In this document: positions 48,085-56,571 of the stretch, piece by piece
Layout of the letters: each line of letters starts with the position of its first letter
Numbering within the stretch: the stretch's first letter is position 1
DNA from: Rhodovulum adriaticum
GTDB lineage: Bacteria; Pseudomonadota; Alphaproteobacteria; Rhodobacterales; Rhodobacteraceae
DNA: 64,000 bases
Assembly (NCBI RefSeq): GCF_004345735.1
Contig: NZ_SLXL01000007.1
Span: 62,001-126,000, forward strand
Reading direction: 5' to 3'
Program-made: the position numbers and the translations under genes
The notes under the pieces: model-generated
What the model was told of the DNA's origin: nothing
The model's input: the letters and a program-made list of their open reading frames with translations, nothing else
Databases searched by the model: none

Positions 48085-48821
48085 ACCCGCCCAAGTGCCC
48101 AGGCAAAGGCGTGGCGCAGATGGGCCTCTGCCCCCTCTTCGACGATCCGCCCATGGGCCATGACGATCCGCTGCGGTTTCCAGCCCAGGACCGCGCGCAG
48201 GGCGTGAGCGGCGGCGGCCTTGTCGCGCCAGGTCCATTGCGCATCGCGCGGGGTCTGTCCGCCCGGCGCCTGGGTGGCCGCGATCCAGGTGGCCAGCCGC
48301 ATGAAGGGGGACAGGCGCGCGGGTTCGAAATTCTCGATCAGGTCGGTCAGGATCTGCGTGGCCGAGGGGATGTAAAAGAACACCACCTCGCGCAGGAAGG
48401 CATGACCGGGGATCAGTTTCTGGCGCAGGGTGTCGGCCCAGGCGGGCGGCGCGGTATCGCCTAGCGGTTCATGGGGCGGGAAGCGCAGGCCGTGGCGCGC
48501 CGCACGGCGGGCCACGCCGGGGGCGGCATGCACCTGGGCCGCCGGGTAGCGCGCGGCCCAGGCGGGCAGATAGGCGTAATGCAGCGCGTTGGGCGCCACC
48601 AGATGGGTAACCGGTCCCAACGCGTCGATTTCATCCAGCAGGCGTTCATCGGGTGCGATGGGCGAATGCATCCAAAGACCACCACCGGACAGCCGCACCA
48701 CGACCATCCGGGTGGGAAAAGGCATGCCGTAGAAACGGATCGCCGGACCATCGGCCACCCACAGACCGGGGGCCAGCGGTTTCAGCGTGTCCAGCGGCGT
48801 ATACAGCCCGCCGCCCCCCAT
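48081..48821 (-). CDS. DUF4336 (metallo-beta-lactamase-like) protein
   Basis: This 246-residue protein resembles DUF4336, a branch of the metallo-beta-lactamase superfamily without the full HxHxDH metal site. Visible are GLWVADGPAIRFYGMPFPTRMVVV, the sheet GLWMHSPIAP, the LVAPNALHYAYL stretch replacing the metal motif, and a C-terminal VMAHGRIVEEG. Function is unknown. The ATG at 48821 is 5 bases beyond the stop of the upstream small gene, which suggests translational coupling. Confidence 0.8.
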   Translation of the reverse strand: MGGGGLYTPLDTLKPLAPGLWVADGPAIRFYGMPFPTRMVVVRLSGGGLWMHSPIAPDERLLDEIDALGPVTHLVAPNALHYAYLPAWAARYPAAQVHAAPGVARRAARHGLRFPPHEPLGDTAPPAWADTLRQKLIPGHAFLREVVFFYIPSATQILTDLIENFEPARLSPFMRLATWIAATQAPGGQTPRDAQWTWRDKAAAAHALRAVLGWKPQRIVMAHGRIVEEGAEAHLRHAFAWALGRV

Positions 48822-48825
48822 CGGG

Positions 48826-49122
48826 TCAGCCGCAATAGGCCTCGGCCGTCTTGCCGAAGCGTTTGTAGCGCTGCCAGAATTCCGCATCGCTGGCACGGTC
48901 GGACTGGCGCACGACCTGCGCCTCGTGCGGTTCCACGAAGAAGCGGACGGCGCGGCGCTGGTCCCCCTGGCTGAGGGTCAGGTCGGCGGCCTGCTGAATG
49001 CAGGCGCACAGGCCACGGGTCGCGCCCGGCCGGTCAGAGCCCAGGCAGGCCCGTTCGATCGGGCCGGCGGCCACAGGCGTGGCACAAACGGCCAGCACGG
49101 CCGCGGTCAGAATGGTCTTCAT
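48826..49122 (-). CDS. Small secreted protein of unknown function
   Basis: This is a 98-residue protein with a signal peptide (about 1-20, ILTAAVLAVCATPVAAG). The mature part has conserved cysteines (ERACL, GLCACIQQAADL and AYCG) that could form two disulfides in the periplasm, and a short helical segment with FWQRYKRFGKTAEAYCG. Related proteins are common in Rhodobacteraceae but uncharacterised. It precedes the DUF4336 gene in an apparent operon. Confidence 0.7.
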   Translation of the reverse strand: MKTILTAAVLAVCATPVAAGPIERACLGSDRPGATRGLCACIQQAADLTLSQGDQRRAVRFFVEPHEAQVVRQSDRASDAEFWQRYKRFGKTAEAYCG

Positions 49123-49252
49123 CGGTCTGCCTCGTTCCAACGGCCTGGGCGGTTTGCCCGCTCTGTCGGCCACATGAAAAACAGCCTCTATCATGCCAGA
49201 GGCGCATGATTCTTTCAATCTTGGGACTGTTTTGCCGGGCGATTTCCGATGG

Positions 49253-49900
49253 TCAGGCGGTTTGCACCAGATGTAGCGTCACGGCCGCAAAAAACACCAA
49301 ACTGGCCACCAGAACGAAGACATGCCAGATCGTGTTGTGGAACCGCAGGCCCCGCCATAGGTAGAACACCATCCCCACAGTGTAGAGGATGCCACCCGTC
49401 ACGATCAGCCCCAGCACCAGCGGCGACAGCGTTGCAAACAGGCTCCACCCCGCGACGGCACCGGCCCAGCCCATCGCCGGGTAAAGCGCCAGGTTGACCG
49501 CTCGGAACCGATAGGGGGCCAGCACGCGCAGACCCGTGCCCGCCATGGCCGCCGCCCACAGCCCGGCAACCAGCCCGGCCCCCTGCCCCCCCGACAGCAG
49601 GGTAAAGGGCGTGTAGGTGCCGGCGATTTTCCAATAGATCGCGGAATGGTCCAACCGGCGAAAGATCGGGGTCCAATCGGGATGCTGAACCATGTGATAC
49701 AACGCCGAAAAACCGATCATCGCAGCCAGTGCCGCCCCATAGATCGCCAGCCCGGCCAGCGCGGCGCCGCTGCCATGCAGCACCAGCCCAAGACCAATCA
49801 GGACGGGAACGCCGATTGCAACGACACCCAAGCCAATGAAATGGACGATAGCATCGCTCAGCCGTTCGGCGCGGGAATAGGCGGGGTATTCAATGGACAT
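49253..49900 (-). CDS. Hemolysin III / TrhA family membrane protein
   Basis: This 215-residue protein has seven predicted membrane helices and the PAQR/hemolysin III pattern. The conserved residues are SALYHMVQHPD (about 65-75), FRRLDHSAIYWKIAGTYTPF (about 80-99) and a C-terminal HNTIWHVFVL. The three His and the Asp are zinc-binding in the family. Bacterial members affect membrane energetics homeostasis rather than being proven toxins. It is divergent from the TPP riboswitch region. Confidence 0.88.
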   Translation of the reverse strand: MSIEYPAYSRAERLSDAIVHFIGLGVVAIGVPVLIGLGLVLHGSGAALAGLAIYGAALAAMIGFSALYHMVQHPDWTPIFRRLDHSAIYWKIAGTYTPFTLLSGGQGAGLVAGLWAAAMAGTGLRVLAPYRFRAVNLALYPAMGWAGAVAGWSLFATLSPLVLGLIVTGGILYTVGMVFYLWRGLRFHNTIWHVFVLVASLVFFAAVTLHLVQTA

Positions 49901-49991
49901 GGGACAAGCCTATCCCATTTCCCCGCCGCCGCCAAATCACGCCCGCGCGCGCGGCCTCTGGCCAGAGCGGCCCGGCTGCGCTAGAAATCAC

Positions 49992-50075
49992 ACACGACAG
50001 GGGCGTCCGGATCATCCGGGCTGAGAAGTACCCTTTGAACCTGAACCAGATCATGCTGGCGGAGGGAGTCGCGGA
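49992..50075 (+). promoter_or_regulatory. TPP riboswitch (THI element)
   Basis: The conserved parts are present in order: AGGGGCG near the start, CTGAGA at 50021-50026, ACCC at 50030-50033, GAACCTGA at 50037-50044, ATGCTGGCG and GGAGGGA at 50061-50067. This is the thiamine-pyrophosphate riboswitch pattern. It lies 60-70 bases before the ATG of thiM and should switch the salvage operon off when TPP is abundant. Confidence 0.93.
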
Positions 50076-50137
50076 TGCCTTGCCCGGCCGGGCGCGCCGT
50101 CCCGTCATTCCTGCCGCCTCGTCGGAAGGAGCAAGGA

Positions 50138-50926
50138 ATGACCGACTGGGGCAGCCACCTTTCCACCATGCGCGCACAGGCGCCGCTGGTGCTGAACATC
50201 ACCAATTTCGTGGCCATGAACGTGATGGCGAACGTCTTGCTGGCGGTCGGCGCCTCGCCCGCCATGGCCCATGCCGAGGAAGAGATCGCCGAGATCACCG
50301 CCCTGTCCGGCGCGCTGACGATCAATTTCGGCACCGCCGACGCATCGTGGATGCGCGGGATATTCAAGGCGGTGGAAACTGCGCAGGCCCGCGATATCCC
50401 CTGGGTGTTCGACCCGGTCGCCGTGGCGGTCAGCCAGTTGCGGCGCGACACCGCCGCGCGCCTGCTGGAAATGGGGCCCGCGGTGGTACGCGGCAATGCC
50501 TCTGAAATTCTGGCGATGGCGGGTCAGGGCGATGGCGGCAAGGGCGTGGATGCCACCGATGGCGTGGCCGAGGCCGAGGCCGCCGCGCGCAGCCTGGCCA
50601 ATCGCAGCGGCGCGGTGGTCGCCGTCACGGGGCCGGTGGATTTCGTCACCGATGGCGACCGGGCCTATCGCGTGGCGGGTGGGCATCCGCTGATGCCGCA
50701 GGTCACCGCCCTGGGCTGCGCCTTGACCGGCGTTGTCGGCGCCTTCTTGCCCGGCCAGCCCCGGCTGGAGGGGACCGCCGCCGCGCTGGCCTGCTACGCG
50801 ACTGCGGGCGAACGCGCGGGGGCAGGTGCGGCCGGGCCGGGCAGTTTCGCCGTGGCCTTCCTCGACGCGCTGGCCGCGCTGACGCCTGCGGACCTGACTG
50901 CGGCGGCACGGGTGACCCCGGCATGA
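50138..50926 (+). CDS. thiM: Hydroxyethylthiazole kinase ThiM
   Basis: ThiM phosphorylates 4-methyl-5-(2-hydroxyethyl)thiazole in thiamine salvage. The 262-residue protein starts MTDWGSHLSTMRAQAPLVLNITNFVAMN, the family signature, and has WVFDPVAV, RGNASEILAMAG and VTALGCALTGVVGAF, which carries the catalytic cysteine and anion hole. It follows the TPP riboswitch, and an ATGA overlap joins it to thiE. An AAGGA precedes the ATG at 50138. Confidence 0.95.
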   Translation: MTDWGSHLSTMRAQAPLVLNITNFVAMNVMANVLLAVGASPAMAHAEEEIAEITALSGALTINFGTADASWMRGIFKAVETAQARDIPWVFDPVAVAVSQLRRDTAARLLEMGPAVVRGNASEILAMAGQGDGGKGVDATDGVAEAEAAARSLANRSGAVVAVTGPVDFVTDGDRAYRVAGGHPLMPQVTALGCALTGVVGAFLPGQPRLEGTAAALACYATAGERAGAGAAGPGSFAVAFLDALAALTPADLTAAARVTPA

Positions 50927-51528
50927 ACCTGTCGGTCTATTTCGTCACCCCCGATGGCGCCGACGACGCGCTGGTGCTGGCCGCCCTGCGCGGCGGCGCC
51001 ACCGCGATCCAGCTGCGCGACAAGACCGCCACCGATGCCGAGATGACGGCCCAGGCCCGCCGCCTGATCCCGCACCTGACAGCGGTCGGCGTGCCGCTGA
51101 TCGTCAACGACCGGGTCGAAGTAGCCCGCGCCGCCGGGGCCGCGGGCCTGCATATCGGCCAGGGCGACGGCGACCCGCGCGCAGCCCGCGCCGCAATCGG
51201 GCCGGACCGTATCCTGGGCCTGTCGGTCGAGGAGGCCGCCCACCTGACGGCGATGCCCCCGGGCGTGGTCGATTACGTGGGCCTGGGGCCGGTGCGCGCC
51301 ACCGCGACCAAGCCCGACCACGCCGCCCCCATCGGGTTGGACGGGCTGGCCCGGCTGACCGCCGCCGCCCCTGTGCCCGCCGTGGCCATCGGCGGGGTAA
51401 ACGCCGCGGACATCCCCGCGATCAAGGGCTGCGGCTGCGCGGGCATCGCCGTGGTTTCCGCCATATCCGCCGCCCCCGATCCCCTGGCCGCAACCCGCGC
51501 CCTGGCCACCGCATGGAGCACCGCATGA
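50923..51528 (+). CDS. thiE: Thiamine-phosphate synthase ThiE
   Basis: ThiE joins the hydroxymethylpyrimidine diphosphate and thiazole phosphate into thiamine phosphate. The 201-residue barrel has IQLRDKTATDAEM (about 29-41), LIVNDRVEVARAAGAAGLHIGQGD (about 58-81), VDYVGLGPVRATATKPDHA, and AIGGVNAADI. It overlaps thiM by ATGA at its start and thiD by ATGA at its end. Confidence 0.95.
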   Translation: MNLSVYFVTPDGADDALVLAALRGGATAIQLRDKTATDAEMTAQARRLIPHLTAVGVPLIVNDRVEVARAAGAAGLHIGQGDGDPRAARAAIGPDRILGLSVEEAAHLTAMPPGVVDYVGLGPVRATATKPDHAAPIGLDGLARLTAAAPVPAVAIGGVNAADIPAIKGCGCAGIAVVSAISAAPDPLAATRALATAWSTA

Positions 51529-52322
51529 TCCCCAACATCCTGTCCATTGCCGGCTCGGACCCCTCGGGGGGCGCGGGCATCCAGGCCGATATCAAGGCGA
51601 TTTCCGCCAATGGCGGCTATGCCATGGCCGCGATTACCGCACTGACCGTGCAAAACACTTGCGGCGTGCGGTACGCGCGGCTGATGGCGCCTGATCTGGT
51701 CGCCGCGCAGGTGACCGCCGTCTTCGACGATATCCGGGTCGACGCGGTCAAGATCGGCATGCTGGGCGACGCCGCCATCGTGCGGGCCGTGGCCGAGGTG
51801 CTGGCGGACCGCGACGTGCCGGTGGTTCTGGACCCGGTCATGGTGGCCAAGGGCGGCGACCGCCTGCTGGCCGCCGAGGCCGTGGCCGCCCTGCGCGACC
51901 GGATGGTGCCGCAGGCCACGATCATCACCCCCAACCTGCCCGAGGCCGCCGACCTGCTGGACCGCCCAGAGGCCCGCGACCGCGCCGAGATGGAGGCCCA
52001 GGCCCGCGCCCTGCTGCATCTGGGCTGTGGTGCGGTGCTACTGAAGGGCGGGCATCTGGGCGGCGCCGACAGCCCGGACCTGTTCCTGTCGCCCGACGGC
52101 GCCCATTGGCTGGAGGGGCCGCGCCTGCCCACGGCCAACACCCACGGCACGGGCTGCACCCTGTCCGCGGCCCTGGCCACGCAACTGGCCCTTTGCGGTC
52201 AGGCCCGACCCGCAATCGACGCCACCAAGGCCTATATCCAGGGGGCAATCCGTGGCGCGGATGGGTTGTGCGTGGGCCGGGGGCACGGGCCGACCGATCA
52301 CTTCTTCGCATTTCGCGGCTAA
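51525..52322 (+). CDS. thiD: Hydroxymethylpyrimidine/phosphomethylpyrimidine kinase ThiD
   Basis: ThiD phosphorylates hydroxymethylpyrimidine twice to supply ThiE. The 265-residue ribokinase-fold enzyme has SIAGSDPSGGAGIQADIKA near its start, TALTVQNT, VLDPVMVAKGGDRLL, and NTHGTGCTLSAALA with the catalytic Cys-adjacent GTGC loop. The ATGA overlap with thiE sets the start at 51525; an ATG at 51513 is possible. It completes a thiM-thiE-thiD salvage operon. Confidence 0.95.
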   Translation: MIPNILSIAGSDPSGGAGIQADIKAISANGGYAMAAITALTVQNTCGVRYARLMAPDLVAAQVTAVFDDIRVDAVKIGMLGDAAIVRAVAEVLADRDVPVVLDPVMVAKGGDRLLAAEAVAALRDRMVPQATIITPNLPEAADLLDRPEARDRAEMEAQARALLHLGCGAVLLKGGHLGGADSPDLFLSPDGAHWLEGPRLPTANTHGTGCTLSAALATQLALCGQARPAIDATKAYIQGAIRGADGLCVGRGHGPTDHFFAFRG

Positions 52323-52456
52323 GAGTGTTGCACAACGCAGACAGCGCGTTGGCGCGTCGAAACCTGCGGAACATTGGGCTGGTGCGTTTGGATTGATTCT
52401 AGTACGAATCGTACTTGGGTGGGATTTACATAGATCGAGCATGGATCGAGCGCGGG

Positions 52457-53362
52457 ATGAAACCCACCTTTCTTTATATTGTTCTGATGGCACTTTTCAT
52501 GGGGGGTGCCTCTTTCGCGGAAGAGCGAAAGGTTTTGGGGTATGGCCGCCTTTTCACGAATGATGCATTCGGCGATGGCATGGACCGTTGGCGAACCGGC
52601 TCTTACACCGTTTCGCGCGTCACCGGCACGTCTTGGGCCGGACAGGCGCCGCAGCGTCTGGGCAGCCTGCGGGAATACCGCCTGCGGGGCGAAATCGTCG
52701 CGCCCGCGAACCTGGTGACCCCGGCCCCGACCGACCGGCGCTACGCGGGGATCTGGTCCCTGGGCGTGCATACCCATTCCATCTGGCACAACACCCAGCT
52801 TAGCCTGGGCGGCGATCTGGTCATCACCGGCCCCCAGACCGGGCTGGGCCAGTTCCAGGAATGGGTTCACAGCATGTTCGACCTGCGCGCCCCCACGCTG
52901 AAGAACCAGATCGGCGACAGCATCAACCCGACCCTTGTTGCACAGGCAGTCTATCCCCTCGATTTCGGCGAGCGGGTGCAGATCCGTCCCTTTGTCGAGG
53001 CGCAGGCCGGCTTCGAGGATTTCGTGCGCGGCGGCGCCGACCTGGTCCTGGGCCGTGTGGGGCGCAATGAATTGCTTTTGCGCGAACAGGTTACAGGTCA
53101 ACTTTACCCCGGCATCCGGAATGACGAAGGTGGGGTTTCGGTGGTTCTGGGCGGGGACATCGCCAAGGTCTTCGACAGCACACTGCTGCCCGAGTCGCAG
53201 GGCTATCGCCTGACCGACACCCGGCAACGGGTGCGTCTGGGCATACGGCACGAGGGCCGGCAAACCGGCGTTTTCTACGGGCTGACCTGGCTGGGCAAGG
53301 AATTCAAGGCCCAGACGGACGAACAGGTCGTGGGATCGTTGCGCCTGCGCATATCTTTCTGA
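52457..53362 (+). CDS. LpxR-like lipid A deacylase (DUF2219)
   Basis: This 301-residue outer-membrane protein has a signal peptide (about 1-22, ending GASFAEE). The N-terminal motif FTNDAFGDGMDRWRTGSYTVSRV corresponds to the LpxR pattern N-D...D-R-x-x-T, which forms the active site with a conserved His (VHTHSIWHNTQ). Alternating strands and the final RLRISF phenylalanine fit a beta barrel. LpxR removes the 3' acyloxyacyl chain of lipid A and so alters outer-membrane endotoxin. No lipid A genes adjoin it. The ATG at 52457 has only a weak ribosome site. Confidence 0.82.
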   Translation: MKPTFLYIVLMALFMGGASFAEERKVLGYGRLFTNDAFGDGMDRWRTGSYTVSRVTGTSWAGQAPQRLGSLREYRLRGEIVAPANLVTPAPTDRRYAGIWSLGVHTHSIWHNTQLSLGGDLVITGPQTGLGQFQEWVHSMFDLRAPTLKNQIGDSINPTLVAQAVYPLDFGERVQIRPFVEAQAGFEDFVRGGADLVLGRVGRNELLLREQVTGQLYPGIRNDEGGVSVVLGGDIAKVFDSTLLPESQGYRLTDTRQRVRLGIRHEGRQTGVFYGLTWLGKEFKAQTDEQVVGSLRLRISF

Positions 53363-53448
53363 AAAAAGTTAACGCCGCCGGGTTACGGGGATGAACTTCC
53401 CATGGTAATGTCCTGTCAATAAAAAACGAATTGAGGCAGGCTACAGGC

Positions 53449-54525
53449 ATGAGAACGGGCTTTCGCGGCACGTTCGTCATTTCCTGGGCTCAGACGGAAC
53501 TGGACGGTGTCAGGGGCGCAGCCCCTGAGACGCTGGCGGTCGGCGCAAGCTGGCGCTGGCAGGGCGAGGCGGTTCGGGTGGACGGACCTCGCGGCGTGAT
53601 GGTTCTGGACGGGGCCAAGGGCGATGGCGACATTCGTCGCCGCGCGGCGCAGTCGGTGCACCGGCTGGTCGGCGCGGCATTAGGCACACCAGGGGGGCCG
53701 ATGGCCCCGGGCGATCCGACGGAACAGGCACTGGACAGGGGCTTCGTCGTCACGGACGGGCTGAACAGCTATACCGTGACGGAAATCGACACCCCGAACG
53801 GTCGCCCACCGCTGCTGATGTTCGTGGACTCGCTCCCCCCGCCGAACAGCGAAATGTGGGTGGTGCGCCGCCTGGCGGAAACCACGCGCACCCACCGCAC
53901 CGGCGACATGGAACGCGGCGTGATCTGCTTCGTCCAGGGGACTCGTATCACCACCCCCGCCGGCCCCGTGCCGGTCGAGTGTCTGCGCCCGGGCGACCGG
54001 GTCGACACGATGGATGACGGCGTCCAGGAAATCCTGTGGGTCGGGAAACGGCGTATGTCCGGCGCGCGGCTTTATGCCATGCCGCACCTGCGCCCGGTCC
54101 GCATCCGCGAAGGCGCGCTCGGCACCGGCCGTCCCGAAGGCGATTTGCTGGTCTCTCCGCAGCACCGGGTGCTGCTGCGCGGACCGCAGGCGGATCTGTT
54201 GTTCAACAGCTCCGAGGTTCTGGTCGCCGCGGGCGATCTGCGCAACGACCGCTCGATCACCTACGATTACAGCCTGCGCGAGGTGACCTATGTTCACCTG
54301 ATGCTGGAACGCCACCAGGTGCTGTTCGCCAACGGCGTCGAAACCGAGAGTTTTCACCCCGCCAATACCGAACTGGACTCGATCCAGGAGGCACAGCGCG
54401 GCAGCCTGCTGGAGTTGTTCCCGCAGATCGCGGACGACCCCTTCAGCTACGGTGCCCCGGCGCGGCGCAGCCTGACCGGGTCAGAGGCCGCGATCCTGGT
54501 GCATGAAACGGGCCTGGCCCATTGA
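53449..54525 (+). CDS. Hint-domain protein
   Basis: This 358-residue protein has an N-terminal region with no clear domain (about 1-155). A Hint (hedgehog/intein) domain follows at about 157-310, starting at the conserved cysteine in VICFVQGTRITTPAGPVPVECLRPGDRV. The block LLVSPQHRVLLRG follows. The C-terminal Hint block is VTYVHLMLERHQVLFANGVETESFHP. The intein-type splice-junction Asn is not obvious, so autoproteolysis rather than splicing is possible. Such proteins are common in Rhodobacteraceae but their role is unknown. The ATG at 53449 begins MRTGFRGTFV. Its stop overlaps the -35 element of rpsD. Confidence 0.85.
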   Translation: MRTGFRGTFVISWAQTELDGVRGAAPETLAVGASWRWQGEAVRVDGPRGVMVLDGAKGDGDIRRRAAQSVHRLVGAALGTPGGPMAPGDPTEQALDRGFVVTDGLNSYTVTEIDTPNGRPPLLMFVDSLPPPNSEMWVVRRLAETTRTHRTGDMERGVICFVQGTRITTPAGPVPVECLRPGDRVDTMDDGVQEILWVGKRRMSGARLYAMPHLRPVRIREGALGTGRPEGDLLVSPQHRVLLRGPQADLLFNSSEVLVAAGDLRNDRSITYDYSLREVTYVHLMLERHQVLFANGVETESFHPANTELDSIQEAQRGSLLELFPQIADDPFSYGAPARRSLTGSEAAILVHETGLAH

Positions 54526-54549
54526 CACCGGCACGCGCGCCTGTATAAG
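54522..54549 (+). promoter_or_regulatory. Sigma-70-type promoter of rpsD
   Basis: TTGACA at 54522-54527 and TATAAG at 54544-54549, with a 16-base spacer, form a near-consensus promoter. It overlaps the stop codon of the Hint gene and leads to a leader of about 130 bases before rpsD. Confidence 0.75.
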
Positions 54550-54558
54550 CCCTGCATT

Positions 54559-54581
54559 CCCGGCCCCCGTGGCCGGGTTTT
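54559..54581 (+). terminator. Terminator-like hairpin at the start of the rpsD leader
   Basis: CCCGGCC (54559-54565), CCCGT, and GGCCGGG (54571-54577) are followed by TTTTC. It could end the Hint-gene transcript. Because the rpsD promoter lies just upstream, it could also act as an attenuator. Confidence 0.7.
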
Positions 54582-54649
54582 CATTGGTGTTGGTGGCCCC
54601 CGCAAGGGGATGCCTGTCGGGCCCTCGGCCAAAGGACAACGCCCTTCAT

Positions 54650-54667
54650 AGCCGCCCTTGGGCGGCG
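54650..54667 (+). promoter_or_regulatory. Hairpin next to the rpsD ribosome binding site
   Basis: GCCGCCC, TT and GGGCGGC at about 54651-54666 form a perfect 7-base hairpin shortly before GAAGGAG and the GTG of rpsD. Such structures often bind the encoded ribosomal protein for feedback control. Confidence 0.4.
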
Positions 54668-54687
54668 CCCAACGAAGGAGATCAGCC

Positions 54688-55308
54688 GTGACCAAACGCA
54701 CGTCTGCCAAGTACAAAATCGACCGCCGGATGGGTGAAAACATCTGGGGCCGTCCGAAATCCCCCGTCAACCGCCGCGAATACGGCCCCGGCCAGCACGG
54801 CCAGCGCCGCAAGGGCAAGATGTCCGACTTCGGCCTGCAGCTGCGCGCCAAGCAGAAGCTGAAGGGCTATTACGGCGACCTGACCGAAAAGCAGTTCCGC
54901 CGCATCTTCGCCGAGGCCGAGCGTGTCCGCGGCGATACCGGTGAAATCCTCATCGGCCTGCTGGAACGCCGTCTGGACTCGGTCGTGTACCGCGCCAAGT
55001 TCGTGCCGACCATCTTTGCCGCGCGGCAGTTCGTGAACCACGGTCACGTGCTGGTGAACGGCCAGCGCGTCAACATCCCCTCTTACCGCGTGAAAGAGGG
55101 TGACGTGATCGAGGTGCGCGAAAAGTCCAAGCAGATGGCCGTGCTGCTGGAGGCCATCCAACTGGCCGAACGTGACGTGCCCGATTACATCGAGGCCGAC
55201 CATTCCAAGATGACCGCGACCTTCGTGCGCACCCCGGGCCTGGCCGACGTGCCCTACCCGGTGCACATGGAACCGAACCTCGTCATCGAATTCTACGCCC
55301 AGAACTGA
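54688..55308 (+). CDS. rpsD: 30S ribosomal protein S4
   Basis: S4 is a primary 16S rRNA-binding protein and often a translational repressor of its own mRNA. The 206-residue product (GTG start, GAAGGAG upstream) has the S4 N-terminal domain ([30 protein letters not shown]) and the S4 RNA-binding domain ([40 protein letters not shown]). It has its own promoter and leader, and an intrinsic terminator. Confidence 0.97.
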   Translation: MTKRTSAKYKIDRRMGENIWGRPKSPVNRREYGPGQHGQRRKGKMSDFGLQLRAKQKLKGYYGDLTEKQFRRIFAEAERVRGDTGEILIGLLERRLDSVVYRAKFVPTIFAARQFVNHGHVLVNGQRVNIPSYRVKEGDVIEVREKSKQMAVLLEAIQLAERDVPDYIEADHSKMTATFVRTPGLADVPYPVHMEPNLVIEFYAQN

Positions 55309-55333
55309 TCCTTCGGGCAATCCGGGATTACAG

Positions 55334-55361
55334 GGCCCGCCGGGTTGCCGGCGGGCCTTTT
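55334..55361 (+). terminator. Rho-independent terminator after rpsD
   Basis: GGCCCGCCGG (55334-55343), GTTG and CCGGCGGGCC (55348-55357), followed by TTTT, form a strong intrinsic terminator. Confidence 0.92.
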
Positions 55362-55485
55362 GCGTTGGTCTGTCCGGCCGTCCGGTCATTTGCGCAACAC
55401 CCGCGCGCCCCCTGCGGCGCCGGGCCGCGTTTCCCGCTGGCCTTGCACAGGGGCCAAGGATAGGTATGCCGCGAAGGAGACGACC

Positions 55486-56571
55486 ATGGCCACGATTATT
55501 CCCCAGCCCGGCATTCTGGACATCGCCCCCTATGTGGGCGGGCAGTCGCGGATCGACGGCATGGCCGAGGTGGTGAAACTCTCGTCGAACGAGAACCCCT
55601 TTGGCCCATCCGACAAGGCGCGCGCCGCCTTTGCGCGCACGGTGCACAGCCTGCATCGCTATCCCTCGACCGACCACGCGGACCTGCGTGCCGCCATCGG
55701 CGAGGTACACGGCGTGGACCCGGCGCGGGTGATCTGCGGCGTCGGCTCGGACGAGATCATCTCGTTCCTGTGCAACGCCTATGCCGGCCCGGGGACCGAG
55801 GTGATCCATACCGAGCATGGCTTTTCCATGTATCGCATTTCCGCGCTGGCCGCGGGCGCAACCCCGGTCGAGGTGGCCGAACGCGACCGCGTGGTTGATG
55901 TGGACGCGATCCTGGCCGCCTGCACGGACCGCACGCGGCTGGTGTTCATCGCCAACCCCGCCAATCCCACCGGCACGATGATCCCGGCCCAGGATGCCGC
56001 GCGCCTGGCCGATGGCCTGCCCGATCAGGCCCTGCTGGTGCTGGACGGCGCCTATGCCGAATACGTCGCCGATTTCGACGGCGGCGCGCGGCTGGTCGAG
56101 ACACGCGAAAACGTGGTGATGACCCGCACCTTTTCCAAGCTTTACGGCCTGGGGGGCCTGCGCATCGGCTGGGGCTATGGCCCCGCGCCGGTGATCGACG
56201 TGCTGAACCGCATCCGCGGGCCGTTCAACCTGTCCCAGACCCAGCTGGACACCGCCGAGGCTGCCGTGCGCGACACCGAATACGCCGCGCGCTGCCACTC
56301 GGAAAATGCCCGCCTGCGCGCCTGGATGGTCGAGGCGCTGAACGGTCTGGGCGTGGCCACCGACACGTCCCATGCCAATTTCGTGCTGGCCCGTTTCCCC
56401 GACCAGGCCGGGGCCGAGGCCTGCGACGAATACCTCAAGACGCAGGGCCTGATCGTGCGCAAGGTGGCGGGCTACAAGCTGCCCAATTGCCTGCGCATCA
56501 CCGTAGGCGACGAACCGTCCTGCCGGCGGGTGGTCCATGCGATCGGGCAGTTCCTTTCGGGGGCGGCATGA
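55486..56571 (+). CDS. hisC: Histidinol-phosphate aminotransferase HisC
   Basis: HisC transaminates imidazole acetol phosphate to histidinol phosphate and may also use aromatic amino acids. The 361-residue class I/II aminotransferase has [45 protein letters not shown], and the PLP lysine in [14 protein letters not shown]. The ATG at 55486 follows AAGGAG. An ATGA overlap joins it to tyrC, which suggests a role in aromatic amino acid synthesis; distinguishing HisC from an aromatic transaminase is not possible from sequence alone. Confidence 0.92.
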   Translation: MATIIPQPGILDIAPYVGGQSRIDGMAEVVKLSSNENPFGPSDKARAAFARTVHSLHRYPSTDHADLRAAIGEVHGVDPARVICGVGSDEIISFLCNAYAGPGTEVIHTEHGFSMYRISALAAGATPVEVAERDRVVDVDAILAACTDRTRLVFIANPANPTGTMIPAQDAARLADGLPDQALLVLDGAYAEYVADFDGGARLVETRENVVMTRTFSKLYGLGGLRIGWGYGPAPVIDVLNRIRGPFNLSQTQLDTAEAAVRDTEYAARCHSENARLRAWMVEALNGLGVATDTSHANFVLARFPDQAGAEACDEYLKTQGLIVRKVAGYKLPNCLRITVGDEPSCRRVVHAIGQFLSGAA

